This document shows, one piece after another, positions 15,502 to 25,989 of a stretch of 64,000 nucleotides of DNA. Made by a program: the position numbers and the translations under genes. Below the pieces are notes generated by a model. The model had not been told where the DNA came from and searched no databases. It saw only the letters and a list, made by a program, of their open reading frames with translations. This DNA comes from Bacillus albus. Lineage in GTDB: Bacteria; Bacillota; Bacilli; Bacillales; Bacillaceae_G. Each line of letters starts with the position of its first letter. Positions within the stretch are counted from its first letter, which is position 1. The stretch spans positions 27,910 through 91,909 of the forward strand of contig NZ_MAOE01000068.1 of assembly GCF_001884185.1 (NCBI RefSeq), written 5' to 3'.

Positions 15502-16497
15502 TTGAGATGTATAAATTGTGGGCAACTTTGCGAGGGAAACCAGTTGAATTGTGAAAGTTGTAAGCGGACTTTGCATACTGAACAAGGTGAAGGAAGCTCA
15601 CTAATAGACAAGGAATTAGAAGTGTATGTAGGGAGACAATATCCGTATTACAAAAGAAAATGGGAGCTTGAGGAAAAACGGATTGCTAGGTGGAGCTGGA
15701 ATGGTTGGGCAGCCATTTTCAATGTAGGATGGCTTGGGTATCGTAAGTACTATTTACCAGCAGCATTATTTGTATTGTTATTAGTAGCGTGCGATGCGTT
15801 TTCTTATTATATGGGTTTCAACGTAGCATTACCAATCATTAATATGGTGCCTCTGACGTTTCTATTACTCGTTTTTATTTTATTTGGAATGGCGATTTTT
15901 GCGAATGGATTATATTATCAATTTGCAGAAAGGCGTATATATCGAATAAAAGCACGAGAAATTCAAGATGAATCGGTTGAGAAGTACCTCATTCGTGATA
16001 GTGGTGGAACGAGTAAAATGGGAGCAACCATCGTTACGATTTTAGCGGTTGCTAGTATTTTTTTCAGCCATTTCTTCTTCCCAACTGATCGAGATATTAT
16101 TCAAAAAGTTCGTACAGGCTCGCTTTATGAATATCCATTCTTTTCTATTGGTGAATCGTTTGAAAGTTATTTTAGAAATCCAGTTTGGGTATATTATCGT
16201 GGAACGGAAGGATTAGAATTAGTAGAATTCCAAGGGATTAGTCCTGATATGCCAAGGAAAAAGGTGAATATCCAATTTATTGTTGATTATAAATTGGGTG
16301 AGATTGAGCCGTACTCAATTTCGATTAACGGCGAATCTAAAAATGAGGAAGAATTTTTGAAAATAATGGACGAAATATTTAAAGTTCAAAATCCATTTGA
16401 TATAGACGATGGATTACAAGTAAAAGAAATAGAAAAAGAAGCGGATGGAAAGACTCTCTATCCGCTTCTTTTTTTAATGTACGAAAATAATATTTGA
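15502..16497 (+). CDS. Zinc-ribbon membrane protein (DUF2628-like)
   Basis: A 331-residue protein starting at TTG after GAAGAGGG. The N-terminus has a CxxC...CxxC zinc ribbon (CINCGQLCEGNQLNCESC, residues 3-20), then a DUF2628-like segment (RWSWNGWAAIFNVGWLGYRK) and membrane helices at about 85-105, 110-135 and 175-195. The C-terminal 130 residues are soluble. Function is unknown. Oddly, the last codons are overlain by a strong terminator hairpin, so the original reading frame may have ended about 20 codons earlier. Confidence 0.7.
   Translation: MRCINCGQLCEGNQLNCESCKRTLHTEQGEGSSLIDKELEVYVGRQYPYYKRKWELEEKRIARWSWNGWAAIFNVGWLGYRKYYLPAALFVLLLVACDAFSYYMGFNVALPIINMVPLTFLLLVFILFGMAIFANGLYYQFAERRIYRIKAREIQDESVEKYLIRDSGGTSKMGATIVTILAVASIFFSHFFFPTDRDIIQKVRTGSLYEYPFFSIGESFESYFRNPVWVYYRGTEGLELVEFQGISPDMPRKKVNIQFIVDYKLGEIEPYSISINGESKNEEEFLKIMDEIFKVQNPFDIDDGLQVKEIEKEADGKTLYPLLFLMYENNI
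16434..16475 (+). terminator. Terminator embedded in the end of the 15502-16497 gene
   Basis: AAGAAGCGGAT pairs perfectly with ATCCGCTTCTT and is followed by seven Ts, all inside the annotated frame. Confidence 0.75.
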
Positions 16498-16573
16498 AAT
16501 AATCTGAATCTTTTGTATAATAATATATATTATACTGGCTTTCATTTATACATATAGATTGGGGGAAGGAAGA

Positions 16574-18235
16574 ATGAAGAGAAAGGTAACAACGATTGCT
16601 GCAGTAGCATTATCAACTAGTGTATTAGTTGCAGGTTGCGGAAATGGGGAGAAGGCATCTACAACAAAGAAAGAGGCAAGTAAGGGGGCAGCAGATAAGC
16701 AAGTATTAAACTTACTAGAAGCAGCAGAAATTCCTTCAATGGATACATCAAAATCGACAGACTCTGTATCATTTCGTGCCTTTGTCAATGCAATGGAAGG
16801 GTTATATCGTTTAGATAAGGATAATAAACCAACTCCCGGTATGGCAAAAGATGTGAAGATTAGTGAAGATAAAACGACATATACATTTGAATTACGAGAC
16901 GCAAAGTGGTCTAATGGTGATCCAGTTCGAGCGCAAGATTTTGTATTTGCATGGCAACGTGCACTAGATAAAGCAACAGCAGCTGAGTATGCATTTATTT
17001 TATTTGATGTGAAAAATGCACAGAAAGTAAATAAGGGAGAATTACCGTTAGACCAATTAGGAGTAAAAGCAAAGGATGATAAAACGTTAGTAGTAGAACT
17101 AGAACAACCAGCACCATATTTCCTTGAGCTTACTTCATTCCCGACATTTTTCCCATTGAATGAAAAATATGTGAAAGAACAAGGGGATAAATATGCATTA
17201 GAAGCAGATAAACTATTATACAATGGTCCATTTACGATGAGTGAATGGAAGCATGAACGAAGTTATCAATTAAAGAAAAACCCTAATTATTGGGATAAAG
17301 ATACAGTGAAATTAGAAGAAATTAATGTAAATATAGTGAAGGAAACGAGCACGGGAGTAAATTTATATGATAGTGATCAAGCAGACCGTGTTATTTTAAG
17401 TTCTGAATTTGTTGATAAATATAAAAAGAATAAGCCAGATGAATTTAAAACGAAGTTAGATCCACGTATGTACTTCTTACGTTTTAACCAGAAAAATGCA
17501 ACATTTAAAAATCAAAAAGTTCGTGAAGCGATTGATCTAGCATATGATAAAAAAGGAATTGCAAATGTTATTTTAAATGACGGATCATTACCAGCATATT
17601 TCTTAGTACCTGAAAAATTTACGACAGGACCAGATGGAAAAGATTTCCGCTCTGTAAATAAAAATTTCCGTGACAGTAAAGACAATGCAGCAAAAGCAAA
17701 AAAATTATGGGAAGAAGCAAAGAAAGAACTTGGCCAAGATACAATTACAGTAGAATTTTTAAATGATGATAATGGTAGCCGTAAAAAAGTGGGCGACTTT
17801 ATTAAAGAGGAGTTAGAGAAAAACTTACCTGGTATTAAGGTGAATTTGAAACAACAACCATATAAGCAGAAGCTAGAGTTAGAAAAGAAATTTGAATATG
17901 AATTCTCATTATCTGCATGGAGTCCGGATTATCCAGATCCAATGACTTATATTGATATGTTCGTTACTGGGAGTTCATTTAATGAAATGGATTATTCTAA
18001 TCCGAAGTACGATGATTTAGTGGCGAAATCAAAAGGAGAGCTATTAAAAGATGATAAAGCACGTTGGAATGCACTTGCAGAAGCTGAAAAAATCTTAATT
18101 GGTGAAGATGCAGCCATTTCTCCTGCGTACCAACAAAGTACGGCATATTTAGAGAAACCGTATGTAAAAGGTATTGCAAATCATACGTTTGGCGGGGACT
18201 TCAGCTATAAATGGGCATATATTACAAAGAAATAG
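16574..18235 (+). CDS. Oligopeptide ABC transporter substrate-binding lipoprotein (OppA family)
   Basis: A 553-residue lipoprotein with lipobox VLVAGC (Cys22) and an SBP_bac_5 domain: EIPSMDTSKSTDSVS, YTFELRDAKWSNGDPVRAQDFVFAWQR, and LSAWSPDYPDPMTYIDMFVTG near the C-terminus. It binds peptides at the cell surface for an Opp-type importer. No permease or ATPase gene is adjacent, so it is one of the dispersed OppA paralogues common in this group. GGGGGAAGG precedes the ATG at 16574; an in-frame TTG five codons earlier is less likely. A terminator follows. Confidence 0.88.
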   Translation: MKRKVTTIAAVALSTSVLVAGCGNGEKASTTKKEASKGAADKQVLNLLEAAEIPSMDTSKSTDSVSFRAFVNAMEGLYRLDKDNKPTPGMAKDVKISEDKTTYTFELRDAKWSNGDPVRAQDFVFAWQRALDKATAAEYAFILFDVKNAQKVNKGELPLDQLGVKAKDDKTLVVELEQPAPYFLELTSFPTFFPLNEKYVKEQGDKYALEADKLLYNGPFTMSEWKHERSYQLKKNPNYWDKDTVKLEEINVNIVKETSTGVNLYDSDQADRVILSSEFVDKYKKNKPDEFKTKLDPRMYFLRFNQKNATFKNQKVREAIDLAYDKKGIANVILNDGSLPAYFLVPEKFTTGPDGKDFRSVNKNFRDSKDNAAKAKKLWEEAKKELGQDTITVEFLNDDNGSRKKVGDFIKEELEKNLPGIKVNLKQQPYKQKLELEKKFEYEFSLSAWSPDYPDPMTYIDMFVTGSSFNEMDYSNPKYDDLVAKSKGELLKDDKARWNALAEAEKILIGEDAAISPAYQQSTAYLEKPYVKGIANHTFGGDFSYKWAYITKK

Positions 18236-18243
18236 TATAATAG

Positions 18244-18712
<469 letters not shown>

Positions 18713-18724
18713 GGGGGGAAGAAG

Positions 18725-19270
18725 TTGCATGCGCTAGTAATTGGTGGAACAGGAATGCTAAAGAGGGTGTCTATGTGGCTTTGTGAGCAAGGGGTTCATG
18801 TTTCTATTATCGGACGAGATGAAGTGAAATTAGAAAGAGTTAAGCGAGAGAGTGCTGTACCAGAAAGTATCACATGTCTATCGTTAGATTATCATAATGA
18901 AGACGATGTAAAGTTAGCTATAAAAAGCACAATTGAGCGGAATGGCCCAATAACAGTAGTTGTCGCATGGATACATGCAAGTGCGAAGGATATGTTATCA
19001 CTCATTTGTAAAGAATTAGACTTGTCGTCTGAAACATACAGTGTTTTTCATGTTTTAGGTAGTAAAGCATCTCGCACGACCGTCCAAAAAATAGGAGGTA
19101 CGCGGTGTAGCTACCATAGAATAATATTAGGTTTTATATTAGACGGTACATACGGCAGATGGCTTACTCATGAAGAAATATCGGATGGGGTAATAAAAGG
19201 AATTGAGAGTAAATGTGATGAATGGATTGTAGGGCGAGTAGAACCGTGGGAATTGCGGCCAACATGGTAA
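18725..19270 (+). CDS. NAD(P)-binding short-chain dehydrogenase-like protein
   Basis: A 181-residue cytoplasmic protein starting at TTG after GGGGGGAAG. It has the dinucleotide-binding motif ALVIGGTGMLKRVSMWL (residues 3-19), HVSIIGRDEVKLERVKRE and ITVVVAWIHASAKDM. It is shorter than a classical SDR (about 250) and no Tyr-x-x-x-Lys catalytic pair is evident, so it may bind a nucleotide without classical dehydrogenase activity. It lies 12 bases after fosB and 13 before the phosphatase gene. Confidence 0.7.
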   Translation: MHALVIGGTGMLKRVSMWLCEQGVHVSIIGRDEVKLERVKRESAVPESITCLSLDYHNEDDVKLAIKSTIERNGPITVVVAWIHASAKDMLSLICKELDLSSETYSVFHVLGSKASRTTVQKIGGTRCSYHRIILGFILDGTYGRWLTHEEISDGVIKGIESKCDEWIVGRVEPWELRPTW

Positions 19271-19283
19271 GGGGGAATGGCAA

Positions 19284-19895
19284 ATGAAAACAACTGTATA
19301 TGTAACGAGGCACGGTGAGACGGAATGGAATGTAGAGAAACGAATGCAAGGCAGGAAAAATTCTGCTTTAACCGAAAATGGTATGTTACAAGCTAAGCAA
19401 TTGGGAGGTCGAATGAAAGATTTATCTATCGATGCGATCTATAGTAGTCCGAGTGAAAGGACCCTTCATACTGCAGAGTTAATAAAGGGTGAACGTGATA
19501 TACCGATAATCGCGGATGAGCATTTCTATGAAATTAACATGGGTATATGGGAAGGACAGACAGTCGATGATATAGAAAGGCAATACCCAGACGAAATACA
19601 ATTATTTTGGTATGAGCCACATCTTTTTCAGTCAACATCAGGAGAAAATTTTGAGACTGTTCATAAAAGGGTAATTGATGGGATACATCTTCTTTTAGAG
19701 AAGCATAAAGGAGAAAGTATATTAATTGTTTCCCATGCGGCAGCGGCCAAATTACTTGTAGGACATTTTGCTGGTATTGAAATAGAAAATGTATGGAATG
19801 ATCCATTTATGCATAGTGCTAGTCTAAGTAAAATAGAATTTGAAGAAGGTAAAGGTGAAGTGAAGCAATTTGCAGATATAAGTCACTTTCAATAA
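19284..19895 (+). CDS. Histidine phosphatase family protein (PhoE/GpmB-like)
   Basis: A 203-residue enzyme with the phospho-accepting motif TRHGETEWN (His10), IYSSPSERTLHTAE, EINMGIWEGQT (catalytic Glu) and the second histidine in LIVSHAAAAKL. It is a broad-specificity phosphatase or phosphoglycerate mutase-like protein; the PhoE-type motifs favour phosphatase. GGGGG precedes the ATG. A terminator shared with the convergent ExsB-like gene follows. Confidence 0.85.
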   Translation: MKTTVYVTRHGETEWNVEKRMQGRKNSALTENGMLQAKQLGGRMKDLSIDAIYSSPSERTLHTAELIKGERDIPIIADEHFYEINMGIWEGQTVDDIERQYPDEIQLFWYEPHLFQSTSGENFETVHKRVIDGIHLLLEKHKGESILIVSHAAAAKLLVGHFAGIEIENVWNDPFMHSASLSKIEFEEGKGEVKQFADISHFQ

Positions 19896-19900
19896 ACGAA

Positions 19901-19926
19901 AAAAAGGCCGCAAAACGGCCTTTTTT
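19901..19926. terminator. Bidirectional terminator
   Basis: AAAAAGGCCG and CGGCCTTTTTT with a short A loop, serving the phosphatase gene and the convergent exsB-like gene. Confidence 0.8.
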
Positions 19927-19939
19927 ATAGGCATAAAAA

Positions 19940-20500
19940 CTAGCAATTACGTTTTTTATACCAGAAGTGATCGAATTTCTTGTTTTTGCAAGATGGGAAT
20001 TTATGTCCGCCTTTGCAATCATTCCATTTGTGTCCATCATCGTGACAGTCTTTACCATGATCCCATGAATCATCACAAGAGCCACCGTGTCCGTGAGGGA
20101 AGAATTCGCATTTTTTACAGTAACATCGTTTTGTCCAGTAAAATTTCTTTTCAAAGCGTACACATTTTGTAACGAACGTACAATGCTTTCTGCGAGTGCG
20201 TTTTGTAACTAACACACATTCTTTTCTACGTGTTACTTTCGTAACGAACGTCCATTTTTGAACGCGAACACGAGTACATTTCGTAACAAATGTCCATTTT
20301 TTTACATGCGTACATTTTGTAACGAACGTACAATGTTTCACGCGAGTACATCTTGTTCTTGGACAGTTACAATCGTCGCTACATTCTATTTTAGTAGTGC
20401 AATCATCATCGCAATCAAACGTACTTGGATCTTGATGTAAGAAATCTTCCATCCCAGCACTTTTGATTTCCTCGACAGCTTTTCTAATATCACGTTTCAT
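19940..20500 (-). CDS. exsB: ExsB/CotG-like repeat spore protein
   Basis: A 186-residue protein beginning MKRDIRKAVEEIKSAGM and DPSTFDCDDD. The middle (about residues 50-125) is built of degenerate repeats of the type CTFVTKCTRV or WTFVTKCTRR, rich in Thr, Lys, Arg and Cys. The C-terminus is rich in His, Gly, Asp and Cys (HGHGGSCDD, HGKDCHDDGH). It matches the exosporium/coat protein ExsB of B. anthracis, known as a heavily phosphorylated CotG-like protein (from memory). The start follows AGGAGG. It is divergent from cotH, the kinase expected to phosphorylate such repeats, mirroring cotG-cotH in B. subtilis. Confidence 0.75.
   Translation of the reverse strand: MKRDIRKAVEEIKSAGMEDFLHQDPSTFDCDDDCTTKIECSDDCNCPRTRCTRVKHCTFVTKCTHVKKWTFVTKCTRVRVQKWTFVTKVTRRKECVLVTKRTRRKHCTFVTKCVRFEKKFYWTKRCYCKKCEFFPHGHGGSCDDSWDHGKDCHDDGHKWNDCKGGHKFPSCKNKKFDHFWYKKRNC
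20125..20350 (-). repeat. Internal repeats of the ExsB-like gene
   Basis: Degenerate tandem units coding TFVTK plus variable linkers (for example ACGAACGTACAATG and ACGAACGTCCATTTTT on the plus strand) recur five to six times. Such arrays vary in number between strains. Confidence 0.6.
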
Positions 20501-20651
20501 AGAAATCCTCCTTATCATGTATTCAGGTGAAAAGGTATTCTTTTTCCTTAACAGGATATGTATGGAGGTATCTTTCTGAACAGGACAAGAGTGTAATTTT
20601 ATATAAATGGTTGATAGCGGATGTATGGACAAGGCGAAGTGCATACATTGA

Positions 20652-21758
<1,107 letters not shown>

Positions 21759-21763
21759 TTTTG

Positions 21764-21797
21764 AAAGAGATTGAAACATTATCAATCTCTTTTTTTG
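21764..21797 (+). terminator. Terminator after cotH
   Basis: AAAGAGATTG pairs with CAATCTCTTT, followed by a run of Ts. Confidence 0.75.
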
Positions 21798-21863
21798 TAT
21801 AATAAAGATGTATTGGTAGAATTGGCGTAATATATACTTAATAAAGGATGGAGATGTGGAAAC

Positions 21864-22481
21864 ATGACGGTAAAATGGATTGATTGGGTAAAACAAATAC
21901 AATCTATAGCTCAAGCGGGTTTAACGTATTCTAAGGATGTGTATGATATAGAACGTTTCCAACAATTACGGGATATTTCCATTTCGATGATGTCACATTA
22001 TACGAAGACAGATTGGGAAGTTGTAGAGAAGTTATTTGCAAGTGAGACAGGCTATCAAACACCTAAAGTCGATATAAGAGCAGTCGTTTTTGAAAATGAA
22101 AAGTTATTATTTGTGAAAGAAAAAAGTGATGGGAAATGGGCATTGCCAGGTGGATGGGCTGATATCGGTTATACGCCGACAGAAGTAGCTGCAAAAGAAG
22201 TTTTAGAGGAGACGGGTTATGAAGTAGATGATTTTAAGTTATTCGCTATATTTGATAAAGAAAAACATCAACCATCACCTTCAGTAACACATGTATATAA
22301 AATTTTTATAGGTTGTAAGATTGTCGGTGGTGAAAAGAAGACGAGTATTGAAACAGAAGATGTGGAATTTTTTGGTGAGGATGAATTACCTAATTTATCA
22401 GTTGCTAGAAATACAGAAGGGCAAATTAAAGAAATGTTTGCTTATATGAAAGAACCTATGAAAGAAATATTAATAGATTAA
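21864..22481 (+). CDS. NUDIX hydrolase with N-terminal extension (ADP-ribose/CDP-choline type)
   Basis: A 205-residue protein: an N-terminal helical domain (NUDIX_N-like, residues 1-65) and a NUDIX fold with the box GGWADIGYTPTEVAAKEVLEETGYE (about 104-128, Lys in place of the usual Arg). The catalytic glutamates of the EVLEE core are present. Members with this layout hydrolyse ADP-ribose or CDP-choline in Bacillus; substrate is inferred only from architecture. Stands alone between cotH and the dedA-like gene. Confidence 0.82.
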   Translation: MTVKWIDWVKQIQSIAQAGLTYSKDVYDIERFQQLRDISISMMSHYTKTDWEVVEKLFASETGYQTPKVDIRAVVFENEKLLFVKEKSDGKWALPGGWADIGYTPTEVAAKEVLEETGYEVDDFKLFAIFDKEKHQPSPSVTHVYKIFIGCKIVGGEKKTSIETEDVEFFGEDELPNLSVARNTEGQIKEMFAYMKEPMKEILID

Positions 22482-22585
22482 TGGTGCTTATGCCGATCAT
22501 ATTGTTGGAATGAAGATATTGGCAGAATGCAACGTTTATGTAATAATGGGATGGTATGTGAAGAAAAAAGGAGATAGAAAATAAA

Positions 22586-23188
22586 ATGTTAGCAAGCATA
22601 ATAGATCAGTTATTGCAATTTTTTGCAAGCTTAGGTTACTTTGGAGTAGCGCTAGCTTTAATGATTGAAATTATCCCGAGTGAAATTGTACTTTCGTATG
22701 CGGGCTTTTTAGTTGCAGATGGTAAAATTAGCTTTGTCGGTGCAGTTATTGCTGGAACAATCGGTGGTACGTTAGCTCAAATATTTTTATATTGGCTTGG
22801 ATACTATGGAGGCCGTCCAGTTGTAGAGAAATACGGGAAATATCTACTTATTAATAAACACCATTTAGACATAGCGGAAGGTTGGTTTAAGCGTTACGGA
22901 GCAGGAGTAATCTTTTCTGCGCGCTTTATCCCAGTCGTACGTCACGCAATCTCTATTCCAGCGGGATTAGCTAAAATGCCGTTAAAACTATTTACACTGT
23001 ATACTGTAGTTGCGATTATTCCATGGTCAATACTATTTATATACTTAGGTGAAAAGCTTGGTGGAAATTGGAGACACATTAAAGAGTATGCATCTGATTA
23101 CACACATTATATAATTATAGGAGCTGTTCTCTTTGTTGCTTTATACTTCGGTTTAAAGTATTTCAAAAAGAAAAAAGCAGCGCGTTAA
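22586..23188 (+). CDS. DedA family membrane protein
   Basis: A 200-residue protein with about five membrane segments and the DedA/VTT signature: MIEIIPSEIVLSYAGFL, GTIGGTLAQIFLYWLGYYGG, and FSARFIPVVRHAISIPAGLAKM, which contains the conserved R-x-x-P-x-x-R motif. The family acts as lipid transporters or flippases affecting membrane composition and proton-motive force. AAAAGGAGATAG precedes the ATG. A terminator follows. Confidence 0.88.
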   Translation: MLASIIDQLLQFFASLGYFGVALALMIEIIPSEIVLSYAGFLVADGKISFVGAVIAGTIGGTLAQIFLYWLGYYGGRPVVEKYGKYLLINKHHLDIAEGWFKRYGAGVIFSARFIPVVRHAISIPAGLAKMPLKLFTLYTVVAIIPWSILFIYLGEKLGGNWRHIKEYASDYTHYIIIGAVLFVALYFGLKYFKKKKAAR

Positions 23189-23217
23189 AGTCAATGATCT
23201 TTCATTGGCTTTTTTTA
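23187..23217 (+). terminator. Terminator after the dedA-like gene
   Basis: AAAGTCAATGA and TCATTGGCTTT form the stem, followed by Ts. Confidence 0.7.
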
Positions 23218-23285
23218 ATTGTTTCGGTTCTAAAGAAAAGGAGTTGTCCATAATGTGTAATAATAAAGCGTAGCGGAGGAATGTG

Positions 23286-24665
23286 ATGAAAGGGTCACCG
23301 TTTATACGTGGAACGATATTTTTAACGATGGCAACGATGATATCTAAAATGTTAGGATTTATATATGTTATACCATTTACAGCAATGGTAGGTACGAGTG
23401 GGTATGTTTTATACACATATGCATATCGTCCATATACGATTATGCTCAGCATTGCGACGATGGGACTACCACTGGCCGTTTCAAAAATGGTATCAAAATA
23501 TGATCAACTGAATGATTATCATACGGTTAAAAGAGTGCTAAAGAGCGGTATCTTTTTTATGTTAATAATGGGAGTCATCTCATGTTTAACGCTATATATA
23601 TTAGCTCCGCATTTAGCTAAACTTGTAATCGATGGAAATGATCAAACGGGGAATAGTATAACAGCGGTCACTACTAATATTCAAATTGTAAGTTTTGCGT
23701 TAATACTTGTACCAGTAATGAGTTTATTAAGGGGATTTTTTCAAGGGTTCCAATCGATGGGGCCTTCTGCTTTAAGTGTAGTTGTAGAACAATTTTTTCG
23801 AGTCTTAACCATTTTAATAGGAAGCTTTGTCGTTTTATATATTTTAAAAGCGTCTGTCTCGCTAGCAGTTGGTATATCAACGTTCGGTGCCTTTATGGGA
23901 GCGATAGGTGGGTTAACAGTTTTAAGTGCGTATTATATAAAAAGGAGAAAGCACTTAAAGAAAAAAGAAATGGCAAGTATACCGCAAACAACGAAATCTT
24001 TCTTTTCGCTGTATAAGGAACTCTTTACATATTCAATACCGTTTGTTGTGGTAGGTTTAGCAATTCCGTTGTATCAGACGATTGATACATTTACAATTAA
24101 TAAACTACTAATACAAATAGGATATATGCAAGGAGAAGCGGAGAAAATCAATGCAATAATTGGTCTTGTTCAGATGGTTGTACTTATCCCAGTTTCCGTT
24201 GCGACTGCTTTTAGTATGTCTCTCGTACCTGAGATGACAAAAGCCTATACAGCAGGAAATGTGAAGTTACTGTACAAACATTTTACAAGGACGAATCTAT
24301 TGGTAGTAGGTATTACGGTACCTGCGGCAATTGGAATGATGTTGTTAGCAAAACCAGTATATACTCTTTTATTTGGTGCCGGAAATGATCCGGAGATGGG
24401 GAGAGTGATTTTACAGTATTATGCTCCTGTTTGTATACTCTTTTCGCTTTTTACAGTAACAGCTGCGATGTTACAAGGAATTAATCAACAACAGAAAACT
24501 GTGCTAGGATTAGTAATTGGCATTATTGTGAAGATAGTTTTAAATATTGTATTGCTTCCGTATTTCGATTATGTAAGTTTTATTATTTCAACATACGCTG
24601 GTTATACGATTTCAGTTGGCTTTAACTTGTGGATGCTTTCTAAATATGTTATAAAGGCAACATAA
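23286..24665 (+). CDS. MOP-family flippase (SpoVB/YtgP-like)
   Basis: A 459-residue polytopic membrane protein starting PFIRGTIFLTMATMISKMLGF, typical of SpoVB/YtgP/MurJ-like flippases that move lipid-linked oligosaccharide precursors. LLRGFFQGFQSMGPSALSVVVEQFFR (about residues 140-165) is the family's most conserved stretch. Family members are usually 510-550 residues with 14 helices; this one is some 60-80 residues short at the C-terminus and may have 12. GGAGG lies 6 bases before the ATG at 23286. A short terminator follows. Confidence 0.83.
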   Translation: MKGSPFIRGTIFLTMATMISKMLGFIYVIPFTAMVGTSGYVLYTYAYRPYTIMLSIATMGLPLAVSKMVSKYDQLNDYHTVKRVLKSGIFFMLIMGVISCLTLYILAPHLAKLVIDGNDQTGNSITAVTTNIQIVSFALILVPVMSLLRGFFQGFQSMGPSALSVVVEQFFRVLTILIGSFVVLYILKASVSLAVGISTFGAFMGAIGGLTVLSAYYIKRRKHLKKKEMASIPQTTKSFFSLYKELFTYSIPFVVVGLAIPLYQTIDTFTINKLLIQIGYMQGEAEKINAIIGLVQMVVLIPVSVATAFSMSLVPEMTKAYTAGNVKLLYKHFTRTNLLVVGITVPAAIGMMLLAKPVYTLLFGAGNDPEMGRVILQYYAPVCILFSLFTVTAAMLQGINQQQKTVLGLVIGIIVKIVLNIVLLPYFDYVSFIISTYAGYTISVGFNLWMLSKYVIKAT

Positions 24666-24672
24666 GCTTTTT

Positions 24673-24697
24673 AAGGCAGAGAGCACTCTGTCTTTTT
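24673..24697 (+). terminator. Terminator after the flippase gene
   Basis: GGCAGAG and CTCTGTC stem with a 4-base loop and TTTTTC. Confidence 0.65.
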
Positions 24698-24849
24698 CTT
24701 TGTTTAGAATATTTTTCTTATAAAAACGTTTTCAAAATAATTTTTCTATTGAAATTTAAACGTATGTTTCATATGCTGAGAATGGCGGTTCAAAAACTGT
24801 TCTGTAAGAGAGGTAGATTCCTACATGTAAAAAGAATCGGGGTGATAGT

Positions 24850-25791
24850 ATGTTAAATATTTATTTAACAGACCGAAACGGAAAACTACAAGAGGTTGAG
24901 GAAATGCAAAAGGGTTGCTGGATTAATGTACTTCATCCAACGGAAGAAGAAATTCAATATCTAGTACAAACTTTAAATGTAGACTTAGATTTCATTAAAG
25001 ACCCTTTAGATGATGAAGAACGCTCTCGTATTGAAAAGGAAGACAATAATACTTTAATAATCGTGGATATTCCAACAGTTAGACATGATGAAGAAGGAAA
25101 TTCGATTTATGACACGATTCCAATAGGTATGATTGTAATGCCAGATTGTTTTGTGACAATTTGTTTAGAAGAAAATCCAATTTTTGAACGTTTTATTAAT
25201 CAACGTATTAAAGAATTTTATACGTTTAAAAAGACACGCTTTGCACTTCAGCTCTTATATACGATTTCTACTTATTATTTAAGATACTTAAAGCAAATTA
25301 ACAGAAAAACAATCGATTTAGAGCATCAATTAAATAAGTCGATGAAAAATAAAGAGATTTTCACATTGCTAGGTCTTGAAAAAAGTTTAGTATACTTTAC
25401 AACATCATTGAAGGCGAATAAAATTGTAATTCAAAAATTAATGCGTAACAGTACATTTTTAAAAATGTATGAAGACGATCAAGATTTATTAGAAGATGTA
25501 TTAATTGAAAATAAACAGGCTATTGAAATGGCGGAAATATATAGTCATATTCTAAGTGGAATGATGAATACTTTTAGCTCTGTTATATCGAATAATTTGA
25601 ACAGTGTTATGAAACTGTTAACGTCTATTACAATCATTTTATCATTACCAACAATGGTCTCTAGTTTCTTCGGAATGAACGTAAAGGTTCCATTTGAAGG
25701 TGAGGCTCAAGGTTTTGTAATTGTACTCATAATATGTGCAACATTATCTTGCGCTTTAGCATTTGTATTTTGGAAGAAACGTTACTTTTAA
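24850..25791 (+). CDS. corA: CorA-family magnesium/cobalt transporter
   Basis: A 313-residue protein with a large N-terminal cytoplasmic domain, a long helix (about residues 160-250) and two C-terminal membrane helices. The pore signature FFGMNVKVPF (GMN near residue 275) ends the first helix, and the C-terminus is basic (FWKKRYF). These are the defining features of CorA channels for Mg2+. No M-box magnesium riboswitch could be recognised in the 152 bases upstream. Monocistronic, with a strong terminator. Confidence 0.88.
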   Translation: MLNIYLTDRNGKLQEVEEMQKGCWINVLHPTEEEIQYLVQTLNVDLDFIKDPLDDEERSRIEKEDNNTLIIVDIPTVRHDEEGNSIYDTIPIGMIVMPDCFVTICLEENPIFERFINQRIKEFYTFKKTRFALQLLYTISTYYLRYLKQINRKTIDLEHQLNKSMKNKEIFTLLGLEKSLVYFTTSLKANKIVIQKLMRNSTFLKMYEDDQDLLEDVLIENKQAIEMAEIYSHILSGMMNTFSSVISNNLNSVMKLLTSITIILSLPTMVSSFFGMNVKVPFEGEAQGFVIVLIICATLSCALAFVFWKKRYF

Positions 25792-25798
25792 CGATAAG

Positions 25799-25845
25799 AA
25801 AGCTGCTCTAGCATAGTTGTGTAACTGCGCTAGAGCAGCTTTTTT
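25799..25845 (+). terminator. Terminator after corA
   Basis: AAAGCTGCTCTAGC pairs with GCTAGAGCAGCTTT across a 16-base loop, then Ts. Confidence 0.8.
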
Positions 25846-25989
25846 GCTATGAAATCCCAAATTTTGAATAGAATATAACTTATAAAATGTAATGTATATG
25901 AAAGAGGTGAATTCCGTATAAGTCTTGTCCAATTAATGAAATGGAGTTAAAATTACATATTGTTAATGAAAAGTTGGAGGAAATACATC

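Noticed and set aside
16546-17223. 225-residue minus-strand open frame opposite the OppA-like gene
   Set aside because: Overlaps a clearly real gene completely and has typical shadow composition.
20125-20350. Possible CRISPR-like array
   Set aside because: The repeats are degenerate, lack unique spacers of constant size and code in frame for the ExsB-like protein.
24698-24849. Possible magnesium riboswitch (M-box) before corA
   Set aside because: The conserved M-box stems and sequence blocks are absent and the space is too short.
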